From contig JAFTGB010000003.1 in assembly GCA_017458125.1 (NCBI GenBank), positions 1 to 64,000 on the forward strand: DNA of 64,000 nt, written 5' to 3'. Of the stretch, positions 1 to 9,212 are shown one piece after another (within the stretch, counting starts at the first letter, position 1; each line of letters starts with the position of its first letter). Under the pieces are notes generated by a model. It did not search any database, had not been told where the DNA came from, and saw only the letters and a program-made list of their open reading frames with translations. Source of the DNA: Prevotella sp. Lineage in GTDB: Bacteria; Bacteroidota; Bacteroidia; Bacteroidales; Bacteroidaceae. Made by a program: the position numbers and the translations under genes.

Positions 1-106
1 GCGCAGGCCGAATCCGTGATACATAAAGCTGACGTCCATACTTCTTATTCTTTATAGTTTGGTCACTACAAAGATAATGGATTGTCAGCTTTTCCATGTC
101 ATTTTT

Positions 107-217
107 CGAAACAAGATCAAGGTGATGAAGCGTGAGGCTTATGGCTTCACAGACGACCGCTACTTCAAACTTCGTCTGCTGGCCCTGCACGATGCCGGTA
201 TCACGCCATTCCTATGA
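107..217 (+). pseudogene. ISL3-like transposase C-terminal remnant
   Basis: The frame from about 107 reads FRNKIKVMKREAYGF and then TDDRYFKLRLLALHDA before a stop at 215-217. This resembles the conserved C-terminal end of ISL3-type transposases (NKIK-x-KR-x-A-x-GF, then Y-FKLR). Nothing upstream in the window continues the protein: a stop lies at 17-19 and the intervening residues do not look like transposase. The fragment therefore seems to be a relic of about 35 codons. It abuts a truncated peptidase gene, so an insertion or deletion involving this element probably removed the 5' half of that gene. The family name rests on motif recognition only. Confidence 0.5.
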
Positions 218-923
218 AGAACCGCTGAAACCTGAAGAGGCGTCATCATCGGATGAAGAGGTACGCATAAGTTTGTTGCTTGACTTGTTCGGTAATTATT
301 ATCCCAAAATGTCTTATGTGACATACGAGCGGTGGGAGCCCATGATACCCCAGACTGGCGACAAAGCCGAGAAATTCCTTGATTTCATTCTGGCCAATGA
401 CAAAACAAAATACAATGGGGAAACACAAGGAGAGTACGACCGCCGTATGTACTATGTCAAAGACTTAGAGCCGGCATCCTACTCCAGCGAGACATCTTCC
501 AACCTTGCACGCAGAGGTGCATCCGCTGTCACACGTGATGACCCCTATTATGTTCAGGTATGCATAGAACTGGGCAGTTATGGATATGTTACGACATGGG
601 TAGATGACCTGTTGACTGCCGAGGAAAAGAAAAAAATTCTGGACTCGGGGTTCAATCCCTCTACGTATGGTGTGACCTACGACAACGGCAAGTTCATCAA
701 GGAGTTCTTTGAAGGTATGAAGAAGTCTACTTGCCACATGAAGTTTGTCTATGGCATGCAGGACCCCTGGACTGGCGGGCAGATCCCTGACGACAAAATG
801 GGTCCGAACAGCTCTAAGCTCTTCATCTCGCACGGCAAGCATGACGACTTCATTTACCAGTGGAACGCATCGGAGAGAAACGACCTTTTCCAGTGGCTCG
901 CTGGTCTGGGCTTCGACCTGTAA
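204..923 (+). pseudogene. 5'-truncated S28/S37-type serine peptidase
   Basis: About 240 residues match the C-terminal half of the intact peptidase encoded at 1005-2645. The clearest landmark is FVYGMQDPWTGGQ, equivalent to FVYAKNDPWTGAR there, followed by a His region (SHGKHDDF). Signal peptide, N-terminal half and nucleophile Ser region are absent. An ISL3-like transposase tail sits where they should be. The frame remains open upstream to 132 but those residues overlap the transposase relic in another frame. The fragment is unlikely to be an active peptidase. It is convergent with the intact paralogue and shares a terminator with it. Confidence 0.65.
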
Positions 924-953
924 AACAAACTAAACAAGACGTACAAGAAAAAA

Positions 954-983
954 AGGAGGACACCCGCTGTGGATGTCCTCCTT
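954..983. terminator. Bidirectional intrinsic terminator
   Basis: A GC-rich stem (GGAGGACA pairing with TGTCCTCC) is flanked by an A-run on its left and a T-run on its right. It can therefore terminate both the truncated peptidase on the plus strand and the peptidase operon on the minus strand, whose last stop lies at 1005. Confidence 0.85.
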
Positions 984-1004
984 CTTTTTGCTTTCACCTT
1001 ACTG

Positions 1005-2645
1005 TCACTTGGCTGCTGTTCCCAGATAGGTGTTCAGTGCACTGATAATGGCCTGCTTCGAGACCTCGGTGTAGGACTCACGGTCTAAGAAGCTGTGGTT
1101 GTGCGTGGCGATAGGGTCGATAATCATTTTCGTCATAGGGTTCTGCTGGATGGCCGCATCGTCCGGACGTGCACCCGTCCAAGGGTCGTTCTTGGCATAG
1201 ACGAAGATGATGGGCTGCGTGTTCTCCGTATATACCCACTGGCGGAAGCTGCGCATCAGCGTGCCCTTGTCCTGCGGATAGAGCGACTGGTACTTGTACT
1301 GCGGGCATAAGATGAAAATGACACTCTGTATCTGCTGGGCAGTCAGGAAGGTGCCGTCGGCTAACGAATAGTCCAAGTCGGCATAGCCCAGCTCCTTGAA
1401 GGCGTGAATCTCATAGGGCACCGCCGAATCGTAGCGCAGCTCATTGAGATATTCCCATAAACGCTTATAATTGTTGTTGCTGCTTCTGGTAATGGACTGT
1501 TCTTCCTTTCCGCTTTTCAAGGTGGAGACGGAGTCCGCGAGCGCGTCGAGGCTCAAGCTGATGAAGTTGGTCAAGTTTTCCAGCTCATCCTCGTCGGTGG
1601 CAGCCTTCACAGGGTCAGGCACCAGTGTGGCCCAGTCGGAGAACGGCACATACGAGAAGAATCTGAAAAAACTGTCGGAAATATGATTATAGACCAGTGC
1701 CGTGAGGTCCTTGGTCAGGTTTCCGGTGCTGTTGGGACTGTAGTTGTTATACTGTTCAAGTATCTTCCTGTAGCTTCCTGTAGCGACAAGACCGACGGTC
1801 TGGATACAGGCATTGCGCACCGTCTTGTTGGTGCAGATGGCATTGTAGAACTGCTTGATGCGCTTGGCGGCTACGGCCTCGTCCGAGCCTTCCGGATAAC
1901 CGGAACCGCACACCTGAGTCAGGTATATGCCGGGACTGGAGTCCATGCAGCTGAAGACACCGTTCTCTGTGGTGCCGGGCATGAAGGGAGCGCAGAAGGG
2001 CACAAAGACGTCAATGTCTTTCCAGCCGTTCAAGTCGCTATAGTAAGCATAGAGGGCACTGGTGATACCGTCCTTGCTGGTGCCGGTGCTGACCCACTTG
2101 CCAGTCTTGAAGAAATGCTGCCTGAGCGCCTGCACAATGTTGTGCAGGTCGTGCGACTGCTGCTCAGCGTCTAAGAAGGTGTAGTCCAGGTCGCCCAGGG
2201 CTCCGGGCAGGGATAGTCCAAAGTAGCGGTGCTCCACCTTGACCAAGTTGGCTTTGAGGTGTTTGCGCAGGTCTACATCGAAAAACTTATCGTCCGAGGT
2301 GGGCATGGCGTAGCCGTGGGTGTAGAGCACGACATCTTGGTCGTAGTCCACGAACTTCATGGATACTTGCTGCTTGTAGGTGCCGTTCTCGGGGTGATGA
2401 TGGTCGATGGGCTGAACAAAGTAGAAGGAATAGATGCTGTCCTTATCGTCGTTGGAGAATTGCAGCTCTACGTCGGTGATGCCCTCAACGGCGCTGAGGG
2501 CCTGGATAACCTCGTTGGCATCGTCCGTTGACTGCTCTTTTACGGGCGTAATGTCCGTCATGCTGTTGTCCTTCGCACAGCCGGTGAGCAGCAGTGCCGT
2601 CATGGCCACTGCTCCCAGCAGGTGTTGTATCTTGATGTGTTTCAT
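1005..2645 (-). CDS. S28/S37-like serine peptidase lipoprotein
   Basis: This 546-residue protein begins with a lipoprotein signal peptide ending in a lipobox (LLTGC, Cys23), so it is probably anchored in the outer membrane. It has the alpha/beta-hydrolase features of prolyl-type serine peptidases of the S28/S37 group: EHRYFGLSLP near residue 138, nucleophile Ser190 in GTSKDG, an Asp in NDPWTGARPDD and a His in THNHSFL near the C-terminus. Such enzymes remove peptides from protein N-termini, often after proline; the substrate here is unknown. It is the last gene of an apparent three-gene operon with an S41 peptidase and a beta-barrel protein. A truncated paralogue lies just downstream. Confidence 0.8.
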   Translation of the reverse strand: MKHIKIQHLLGAVAMTALLLTGCAKDNSMTDITPVKEQSTDDANEVIQALSAVEGITDVELQFSNDDKDSIYSFYFVQPIDHHHPENGTYKQQVSMKFVDYDQDVVLYTHGYAMPTSDDKFFDVDLRKHLKANLVKVEHRYFGLSLPGALGDLDYTFLDAEQQSHDLHNIVQALRQHFFKTGKWVSTGTSKDGITSALYAYYSDLNGWKDIDVFVPFCAPFMPGTTENGVFSCMDSSPGIYLTQVCGSGYPEGSDEAVAAKRIKQFYNAICTNKTVRNACIQTVGLVATGSYRKILEQYNNYSPNSTGNLTKDLTALVYNHISDSFFRFFSYVPFSDWATLVPDPVKAATDEDELENLTNFISLSLDALADSVSTLKSGKEEQSITRSSNNNYKRLWEYLNELRYDSAVPYEIHAFKELGYADLDYSLADGTFLTAQQIQSVIFILCPQYKYQSLYPQDKGTLMRSFRQWVYTENTQPIIFVYAKNDPWTGARPDDAAIQQNPMTKMIIDPIATHNHSFLDRESYTEVSKQAIISALNTYLGTAAK

Positions 2646-2683
2646 AACTGTCGTTTCTTTTATCTGTGTGTTCGGTGTTTATA

Positions 2684-4243
2684 CTACTTGCCCGTGCGGA
2701 TGAATTCCAGGGCACGGTCAAACTGGCTGTCATTGCCCGTGGCCTTAAACTGCTCCTCGTTGAAATCGACCTCGATGTCGGGGGTCACGCCAATGCCGTC
2801 GAGGGGCTTCTTGTCGATGTCGAAGATGCACTCGGTGGGCAGATAGACGTAGACGGGAGTCACGCCGCTCACGCCGATGTGGCCGGCGTAGTAGTCAGAA
2901 AAGTTGTTGTTGTCGTTCAGGGCGCACAGTCCGCCAAAGGTGCGCTTGCCGATGAGTGTGGCGTTCTTGGTCACCTTGGCGCTGAGCGATGTCATCTCGG
3001 CCATGCTCACCGAGAAGCCGTTGGCCATGACGACGATGGGCTTGTCGTCAATGATTTCGTGCTCGTTCTCCATGGTGAAGCTCATCTTGGGCATCAGCGG
3101 CGTATAGTCGTAGCGGCCTACGCCACGCTTGTAGCGCGCCCAGCCATACTGCAGGTCGCCGGCGGGCATAAGTGCGCCAAAGACGAAGCGCGCATCGTTA
3201 AGCATGCCGCCGGGATTGCTGCGCACGTCAATGATGACACCGTTGAGCTGTCCGCTCTTGTGCAGCTTCTGGATGTTGTCAAACCATGCGTTCCATATCA
3301 TCTGCACATGGTCGCGTATCTCTTTCTCATAGTCTGTGGCGTCGGGGAACATATCGTTGAAATACGCGTCTAACAGATAAGTCGACAGGCCGAACATGCT
3401 GAAGTTCAGGTAGGCAATGTTGTCAGTGGTCAGCGCATACTGGATACGTATGCCGTAGTCGACGAACGCGGTATTGACGGGCTCCAGGAAGGGCACGTTC
3501 AGGTAGGCATACTGCGTAACGATGGTGTTGTACTCGTTGATCATGGCCTTAGTGACATCCTTTTTAAACAGCTTCTCCAATGCGTCCACCAGGCCGCTGA
3601 GGCCCACCATTTCCTTGAGCTCTCCGTCGGTGAGCCCGGACAGGTTCTCCAACTCTTTGAGGCGAGTCTTGGCCCAGTCCAGACCGAGGCCCTTTTCCAG
3701 CGCAACACGTCTGAGCAGGCCTACAACCGTGCAGTCGTACGTCTGATAGTGTCTCAGCTGATTGTTCATGTAATAGGCTCTAAGGTCGGGCGAGAAGCCT
3801 TGGGCCACCTTATGGTCGTCGCGCTCCTCAAAACGAAGCATGCCCGGCGACACGCGGACATTATTCTTGGTCTGATGATTCGTAAACGTGACGCTCATGT
3901 GACCGTCGTGCAGCGGGGCCACCATCTCGGTCATCAGTTCCTTCAGCACAGAGTCGCTAACCTCGGTGCCGGGCTCGTCGAGGGCCTCAAACTTCGGCAG
4001 GTACTTCTCGTACACCTCGTCCCAGTCCAGTCCGCACTCTTTCTCATAGTCCCACAGCGTGTAGTTCTGGTTCATAGCCTTCCAGAACACGCGGAACTTG
4101 CCGGCATAGCTGCTTCTTGCCTCTGCCCACGACTGGTTGTCGTCAAAAGCATAGGCCACCATGGGGTCGGCATCCTCATGGCACGATGTAGCCACGAGTG
4201 TCAGGAGCAAGGCTCCCAAAATCATTATCTTGTTCTTCTTCAT
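2684..4243 (-). CDS. S41 family peptidase lipoprotein
   Basis: A 519-residue protein with an N-terminal lipobox (LVATSC). The C-terminal third carries the S41 (tail-specific/C-terminal processing peptidase) core: VIIDVRSNPGG, then the nucleophile region VVMANGFSVSMAEM, then GKRTFGGL. Members cleave proteins or peptides near their C-termini; Bacteroidota lipoprotein members usually have unknown substrates. I see no clear PDZ domain. It lies 38 bp upstream of the S28/S37-like peptidase and downstream of an outer-membrane barrel gene, which suggests co-transcription and joint action on extracytoplasmic peptides. Confidence 0.82.
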   Translation of the reverse strand: MKKNKIMILGALLLTLVATSCHEDADPMVAYAFDDNQSWAEARSSYAGKFRVFWKAMNQNYTLWDYEKECGLDWDEVYEKYLPKFEALDEPGTEVSDSVLKELMTEMVAPLHDGHMSVTFTNHQTKNNVRVSPGMLRFEERDDHKVAQGFSPDLRAYYMNNQLRHYQTYDCTVVGLLRRVALEKGLGLDWAKTRLKELENLSGLTDGELKEMVGLSGLVDALEKLFKKDVTKAMINEYNTIVTQYAYLNVPFLEPVNTAFVDYGIRIQYALTTDNIAYLNFSMFGLSTYLLDAYFNDMFPDATDYEKEIRDHVQMIWNAWFDNIQKLHKSGQLNGVIIDVRSNPGGMLNDARFVFGALMPAGDLQYGWARYKRGVGRYDYTPLMPKMSFTMENEHEIIDDKPIVVMANGFSVSMAEMTSLSAKVTKNATLIGKRTFGGLCALNDNNNFSDYYAGHIGVSGVTPVYVYLPTECIFDIDKKPLDGIGVTPDIEVDFNEEQFKATGNDSQFDRALEFIRTGK

Positions 4244-4254
4244 TGTCTTTTGTC

Positions 4255-4275
4255 TATTATCCGTTATCGATTATC
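4255..4275. repeat. Heptamer tandem tract (TATTATC type)
   Basis: Three consecutive 7-bp units, TATTATC, CGTTATC and GATTATC, lie in the 48-bp gap between the barrel gene and the S41 gene. This is one of many 7-bp-period tracts in the window. Confidence 0.7.
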
Positions 4276-4291
4276 GTTGCGTCAAGACCGC

Positions 4292-4948
4292 TTAGAAACA
4301 GTACCAGAAACCGGCCTGCAGGGCCAGCGTGGAGTTGTAGCGGGGGTCTTTCACGTGCATATAGTCTTTCTGCTGGCTCACGCAACTGTAGTAGTAGCGC
4401 AGCTCGACCTGAGCAGCCCAGTGCTTGGCGAAACGGTACTCAAGACCGAGACCGCCCAGGAAGCCGAAGTCGAGGCGCTGGTCGCGCTCGCTGTTGAAAT
4501 TGATGTCCTCGCTGAACTCATAGACCCTGTCGGTAAACGTGTTGGTCTCAAAGCCCTCGCGGCCGCTGGTGAGCCAGTAGCCGCCATAGATGCCGGCGTT
4601 GCAGAAGCCGCGCAACTTCTGTCCGCCGAAGCTGAACGAAGCCATGACGGGCAGCTGCAAGTAGTTGTTGACATACTTATAGTCCATCATCTGGTTCACC
4701 TGGCGGTGGTGGCGGTAGTTCTTCTGCGTCCAGTCGAGCTCGGCACGCACTCCTAACCAGTCGTTGACGTCATACTGGCCCATGACGCCGAGGGTAACAC
4801 CCCAGCGGTCGTCGTACACATAGTCCGTCTGATAGTGTTTGTCGATGATGAAGTGATTGTAGTCAGCACCACCGTTGACACCCACGCGCCACTGGGCAAA
4901 GGCCAGCGAAGGCAGCATGAGCGCCAGAATTGTGAATAACTTTTTCAT
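4292..4948 (-). CDS. Outer-membrane beta-barrel (porin-family) protein
   Basis: A 218-residue protein with a Sec signal peptide (cleavage after LPSLAFA) followed by alternating strands rich in aromatic residues and ending in the aromatic FWYCF, as expected for an outer-membrane barrel of the PorT/OmpW-like group. Length fits an eight-stranded barrel. It is the first gene of an operon with two secreted peptidases and follows a good promoter at 4992-5022. Function beyond a membrane barrel cannot be inferred. Confidence 0.7.
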   Translation of the reverse strand: MKKLFTILALMLPSLAFAQWRVGVNGGADYNHFIIDKHYQTDYVYDDRWGVTLGVMGQYDVNDWLGVRAELDWTQKNYRHHRQVNQMMDYKYVNNYLQLPVMASFSFGGQKLRGFCNAGIYGGYWLTSGREGFETNTFTDRVYEFSEDINFNSERDQRLDFGFLGGLGLEYRFAKHWAAQVELRYYYSCVSQQKDYMHVKDPRYNSTLALQAGFWYCF

Positions 4949-4991
4949 CTTGTGTAGCTAATGTTATCTGTTAATGATTATTTTCGGGCGG

Positions 4992-5022
4992 CAAAATTAC
5001 AAAAAAATTTGCTACGATGCAA
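4992..5022 (-). promoter_or_regulatory. Bacteroidota promoter of barrel/peptidase operon
   Basis: On the minus strand a TAATTTTG -7 element (4992-4999) lies 19 bp from a TTGC -33 element (5019-5022). This matches the Bacteroidota sigma consensus and would start transcription about 35 bases upstream of the barrel start codon. Confidence 0.65.
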
Positions 5023-5036
5023 GAGCTTCTTAAAAA

Positions 5037-5110
5037 ATGTTTCGCGCAGGGGCATAATGACGCCATAGATGACACCACAGACAAGTGGAACGCATCGGGG
5101 AGAAACGCCC
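5037..5110 (+). pseudogene. Relic of the S28/S37 peptidase 3' end
   Basis: The stretch AGTGGAACGCATCGG, one variable base, then GAGAAACG (24 bases at about 5084-5107) also occurs at about 861-884, in the 3' end of the truncated peptidase. Translation in frame (HNDA...KWNASGRN) parallels HGKHDD...QWNASERN there. The simplest explanation is a third, almost erased, copy of the peptidase gene end. Everything around it is non-coding. Confidence 0.4.
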
Positions 5111-5333
5111 CACTCTCTAAAAGTAACGAAGTCCGCCGGCCTTTCGTCAATTTTAACACACAAACACCCCATTTTTTACAAAAATTTTGTACCTTAGCAG
5201 CAAATTTCTACGAATTATGCCCCGCAGAGAGTTAAATATAGCAAACGCAGCGAAAAGAATGGCCGATTTTCTTGGTCATTCCGATAATTTGATTACTCTC
5301 TCAGGCGCTAACCGCCAGTCCACCTTTATGTTA

Positions 5334-6771
5334 TCGTTAAAAAATAACTTGGTACAATTCATATGTCATCAGTTGCATTTGACAAGATAGTTCCATTTTG
5401 GCAGAATTTCGTTCTTGACGATATGCCTGTCACACTCACTCTCAAAGAGCGGGTTGCGTTCTTTCTTTGTCTCATATATGTTTCTGTTGATAGTCGTAAA
5501 TACAGCGAGTCCCGTCTTGGTAGTTGTCTTGGCAGCCATATCGCTGGCCTCCTCGATGGTGTTGAAGACGGCTCCGCTCCATACTCTGGAAATCTGCGAG
5601 AAGAGCATGTGCTCAATAGGGTTCCACTTGGAGCAGTAAGGCGGATAATGGGCAATCCTGATATTAACGCCCAGCCTTTTGGCCAATTGTACAAGCCACC
5701 ATTTGAACTGCCAACTCCTTGCATTATTCGAGCCACCTCCATCACAGAGTATGAGGATGGTCTTTGCACTTGGATATATATGCCTGATGTGCTGTTCCCA
5801 CTGTTCTGAGAAGCATTCACAGGCAAACTCGGCAGTGTCGTGGCTCACTCCAAAGGTCATGTAACCCGTGTTCCTCATGACATCGTAGATGCCATAAGGC
5901 ACCATTTTGCCATTGGAGAACGTGGAATAGTCGTGGTCGTTAACCTTTACTGGCTCGGTAGTGTATGCTGTGCTGTTGTCCCGTCTGTACGGACCAAGCA
6001 ATTCCTTTTTCTTAGTGTCAATGCTGAATATGGGAATGCCGTGCTCCTGACAGTATTTTCGCAGCCGTTTTATATTCTTGAACTGTTCGTCGCGCAGCTT
6101 GCAATCTGCCATGGGCAGAGTCTTTACGGGCTTGCGCTTGATGTACCCTTCAGCTTCTATAATCTGCCTGACGGTATAGAGGCTTATCTCTATATGGTAC
6201 TGCTCGGAGAATATCGACTTAATCTGCGAGGGTGTCAGCCGGAGCCACTTCGTGTTGGCATCCTGCGGAAGCCCGGCTATGTCGAACGCTACAATTTCGC
6301 GGAAGATGGTGATATACTCGGGATGCTTGGAGAGTGTACTCTTCCTGCCTCCTCCCTGCTTACGGACTCTGCCCACTTCAAGATGCTCTCCCGCCAGATG
6401 CTCATGACGGCCTCTATAGACGGTGTTACTGGATATATCAAGGACACTGCAGACAAGGCTGACACCATGCCTGCCAAGCCTATCTGCTATGATAGCGACG
6501 AACTGCCTCGTCTGTCTCTCGTTTGCGTCTCTAAGGTACTCCATTTCCTTGTCTGTTACTATATCTGCTGGATTATTCGTGACCTGCATAACTGCCTGAA
6601 ACTCAGCTATAAATGTACGAATTTTAGCGGATTTAAGAATATAAAGTGTTAATAATCAATAAGTTATAAATAAAATTTGTATAGAATATGACAAATGACT
6701 TAAAGTCCAAATTTCGTGTATCACATATCGTTTCAAGAGAACGGAAATCGTACCAAGTTATTTTTTAACGA
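5334..6771 (-). mobile_element. ISAzo13-family insertion sequence
   Basis: A complete element of 1,438 bp. Its ends are a perfect 22-bp inverted repeat (5334-5355, starting TCGTTAAAAAATAACTTGG, and 6750-6771). The element is flanked on both sides by TTA (5331-5333 and 6772-6774), an apparent 3-bp target duplication. It carries one intact transposase gene on the minus strand. Identical repeats and an open transposase suggest recent insertion and possible activity. A divergent solo copy of the end sequence occurs at 47419-47438. Confidence 0.85.
5369..6589 (-). CDS. ISAzo13-family transposase
   Basis: A 406-residue transposase filling the insertion sequence. The N-terminal part contains a helix-turn-helix region. 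The catalytic core has the ISAzo13-type order: SIDTKKKELLG (first Asp), VPYGIYDVMRNTGYMTFG, then LILCDGGGSNNARSW (second Asp), and PPYCSKWNPIEHMLFS (the Glu). The C-terminal TTTKTGLAV motif is also typical. These residues form a DDE-type RNase-H-like active site. The stop lies only 13 bp inside the left inverted repeat. No frameshift is visible. Confidence 0.88.
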   Translation of the reverse strand: MQVTNNPADIVTDKEMEYLRDANERQTRQFVAIIADRLGRHGVSLVCSVLDISSNTVYRGRHEHLAGEHLEVGRVRKQGGGRKSTLSKHPEYITIFREIVAFDIAGLPQDANTKWLRLTPSQIKSIFSEQYHIEISLYTVRQIIEAEGYIKRKPVKTLPMADCKLRDEQFKNIKRLRKYCQEHGIPIFSIDTKKKELLGPYRRDNSTAYTTEPVKVNDHDYSTFSNGKMVPYGIYDVMRNTGYMTFGVSHDTAEFACECFSEQWEQHIRHIYPSAKTILILCDGGGSNNARSWQFKWWLVQLAKRLGVNIRIAHYPPYCSKWNPIEHMLFSQISRVWSGAVFNTIEEASDMAAKTTTKTGLAVFTTINRNIYETKKERNPLFESECDRHIVKNEILPKWNYLVKCN

Positions 6772-6774
6772 TTA

Positions 6775-7019
6775 CTTAATTTCCGTCGTTATAAATATCC
6801 TATTCGTCGGATAAAAGCAGCCGAAATTGAATCGTTTGGAATCCTTTTTCTCTTGAGACTACATTTTGACACGCCCTCAGTTTATTTGTTTCAGTAATCA
6901 GCATATTTTACACAAAAGGGACGGTTCGTTTTGTGTACGCATCGAAAAAACAAAAGAGGATGTGCCCATTTGAAGGGAACACATCCTCTCGTTATTGCCA
7001 ATGTGATGAACTACAAGTT
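6775..7019. other. Intergenic region right of the insertion sequence
   Basis: Apart from the possible 3' end of the split small ORF, this stretch holds an inverted repeat (ACACAAAA at 6910-6917 with TTTTGTGT at 6929-6936) and the ppiD terminator. I see no RNA gene or other reading frame with coding character. The adjoining 6590-6749 inside the element is its transposase upstream region. Confidence 0.5.
6956..6988 (-). terminator. Intrinsic terminator of the ppiD operon
   Basis: GAGGATGTG (6956-6964) pairs with CACATCCTC (6980-6988). Read on the minus strand the stem is followed by a T-rich run. It lies about 30 bases beyond the ppiD stop codon. Confidence 0.85.
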
Positions 7020-9164
7020 TTAGAAGAACAAGTAGCGGTTGTCCTTGACGTCAGCCTTCAGGTAGAGCTCGTTCATGAAACGACCGGCAGCCTGCATGGC
7101 CTGCTGCTGAAGCTGCTGAGCCTGCTGCTTGGCATCGAACTTGACACCGGCACGCTCCTTGCGGTTGATGACCTGGAACAGGTAAGCACCGGCATTACCC
7201 TTGATGACGCTGCTGCTGAACTGACCAGCCTTGGCTGAAGCCACAGCACCACTCAGCACGGGCTCGGAAGCACCGGCAGCCTGCACGAAGACAGGGGCAG
7301 TGAAGGTAATCTGACGAACGGTGTCGACGACGGCACCCTTGGCCTTGGCTGCTGCCATGTCCTTGACACCAGCCAACTGCTGGGCAGCCTTGTCGAACTT
7401 CTTGTCGCGAATGACTTCCTGACGCACCTGCTCCTCAACGTCAGCCAGGTCGCGGTAGCCCTGAGGATGCACCTTGGTGAGGGCGCAGACCAGCAGATGG
7501 TCGTTGTTGCCACACTCATAGAGGGGAGAGACATCGCCAGCCTCGCTATCGAAAATCCACTTCATCGTCTCGCGGGTGGCACGCAGGCCAGCCACGTTGT
7601 GTTCGGAATTCATAATGTCCTTACGCTCCTGAACCTTATAGCCGAACTTGGCAGCGTTCTTCTCCAAATCCTCCAGCGTCTTGTTCTCGCTGACATACTG
7701 GCTGAACTTGTTATAAGCCTGCGAATAGGTGTCCTTCGAGAAGTCGATGGTGTGCTTCACCACTGCAACGTCGTACTTGTCAACCATGTTCTTGCGGGCA
7801 GTAACCTGCAGAATGATGTTGCCCTGCGACAGTTGCAGGTTCTTGCTCTCACCGGCACCGAGGGTAAGGAGGGTGCTGATGTACTGCTTGGTGTCTGCAT
7901 CGAGTGAATTGGAACGCTCGTACATGGCTGAAGTCAGCCACTGCTTGGCACCGGTCTGGCTGTACTTTTTGGCAATAACCTCGAAGTCAGCACCACCCTG
8001 CAGGGCGGCATAGATGCTGTCAGCACGCTTGTGGCTGGCATCGGCAGACTCGGCCATGACCTGAATCATGCGGTACTCAACAGAGTCGGGCTGCTGGGTC
8101 TTGCCGATATACTTAACGACATTCAGCGTGTTGTCGTACTTCGTCTCAAAGGGAGCGGACACCTGACCGACCTGCATAGAGTCAATCTTGGTGGCGACAT
8201 CGCCGGCAAGAGCCGCACGAGTGACGGCGAAACCAGCGTAAGGAATCTGAGACTGGGCTTTGCGCACCACCTCAGCGACGGCCTGGCCGGCCTCAAACTG
8301 CTGCTTGGCCTCCTGCATGGTCTTCATGAGGGCTGCACGGTCGGCGGCAGAAGCAACCACCTGGAAGTCGACGTACTTGATGTCGCGTGACTCAACGTAC
8401 TGCTTATACATCTCCTTACGCTCATTGTACTTAGCCTTGAGGTCGGCATCGCTCACCTGCACCTCAGTGTCCTTGATGGAGGTGTAGGGCACGGTGGCCA
8501 ACAGGATGTCGCTCTCAATGTTCTGAGCGTCGAAGGCCATCTTAGCTGAAACGGGGTTGCTGATGAGGCACTGGCCAAGAAGAATCTGATACTTCTGGGC
8601 AAGGGTCTGCTGACGGATATTCTTCTCAATGAATTTCCAGTAGTCGTAGATGCGCTTGTACTGCTCGGACACCTCGGCAGAGCCTGCGGTCTGCTGAGCC
8701 TTCTTATAGTCAGCCAGGAACTTGGTGAGCTGAGCCACCTCGAAACGGCCGGACTGCTGATTGAAGAACGGAGTCTGAGCCAGCATGGGGTTGGTGCCAG
8801 TCTTGAGGATGTTCTGCATCTCCTCGTCGGTGACGGTGAGACCCAGCTTCTCGGCTTCCCGCTCCAGAATAGTGTTGTTGACAAAGGTCTGCCATACCTG
8901 GTCCTTCACCTGGTTGAGCTCCTCCTCAGAGAAGTTGTCGCGACCCTGCGACATTTTGAGGACACTCTCGTACTCATCGACGAGAGTCTGGAAATCCTGT
9001 ACGGAAATTTTCTTACCTAACACTTCGCCTACTTGCTGACGACGCTCGTTGCTGGTTGCTTCGCACGAGCGGAACATCTCTTCGGCAATGAATGCAAACA
9101 GGGCCAGACCAATCACCGTAGCAAGTACCGGCCCCCAGCTTCTGATTTTTCCAATTGCTGCCAT
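7020..9164 (-). CDS. ppiD: PpiD-like periplasmic folding factor
   Basis: A protein of about 714 residues with one N-terminal membrane helix (WGPVLATVIGLALFAFIAE), a SurA-N-like helical region and parvulin-type peptidyl-prolyl isomerase segments. It should sit in the inner membrane facing the periplasm and assist folding of exported proteins. I start it at 9164 (MAAIGKIRSW): an in-frame ATG at 9215 lies inside the promoter -7 element and would not be transcribed usefully. It is the last gene of a minus-strand envelope cluster (barrel, LptC, CNNM/CBS, PpiD), an order seen in other Bacteroidales. Confidence 0.83.
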   Translation of the reverse strand: MAAIGKIRSWGPVLATVIGLALFAFIAEEMFRSCEATSNERRQQVGEVLGKKISVQDFQTLVDEYESVLKMSQGRDNFSEEELNQVKDQVWQTFVNNTILEREAEKLGLTVTDEEMQNILKTGTNPMLAQTPFFNQQSGRFEVAQLTKFLADYKKAQQTAGSAEVSEQYKRIYDYWKFIEKNIRQQTLAQKYQILLGQCLISNPVSAKMAFDAQNIESDILLATVPYTSIKDTEVQVSDADLKAKYNERKEMYKQYVESRDIKYVDFQVVASAADRAALMKTMQEAKQQFEAGQAVAEVVRKAQSQIPYAGFAVTRAALAGDVATKIDSMQVGQVSAPFETKYDNTLNVVKYIGKTQQPDSVEYRMIQVMAESADASHKRADSIYAALQGGADFEVIAKKYSQTGAKQWLTSAMYERSNSLDADTKQYISTLLTLGAGESKNLQLSQGNIILQVTARKNMVDKYDVAVVKHTIDFSKDTYSQAYNKFSQYVSENKTLEDLEKNAAKFGYKVQERKDIMNSEHNVAGLRATRETMKWIFDSEAGDVSPLYECGNNDHLLVCALTKVHPQGYRDLADVEEQVRQEVIRDKKFDKAAQQLAGVKDMAAAKAKGAVVDTVRQITFTAPVFVQAAGASEPVLSGAVASAKAGQFSSSVIKGNAGAYLFQVINRKERAGVKFDAKQQAQQLQQQAMQAAGRFMNELYLKADVKDNRYLFF

Positions 9165-9212
9165 TGTAATGTTTAATATTTGATTTTGTTTCTTATTTTC
9201 ACATTCAGCCTG

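Larger units (their letters stand above)
5217..6897 (+). pseudogene. Small ORF split by the ISAzo13 element
   Basis: An ATG at 5217 opens MPRRELNIANAAKRMADFL and stays open to the insertion site at 5331-5333. If the insertion sequence and one copy of the TTA duplication are removed, the frame continues from 6775 to a stop at 6895-6897, giving about 79 codons. A promoter-like TACCTTAG sits at 5190-5197. I do not recognise the product. The open frame across the repaired junction is suggestive, not proof, because 40 open codons can occur by chance. Confidence 0.4.

Noticed and set aside
5017..5235. Plus-strand 72-codon frame beside the barrel operon promoter
   Set aside because: It overlaps promoter elements; only an internal block resembles the peptidase 3' end, so I report a relic rather than a gene.
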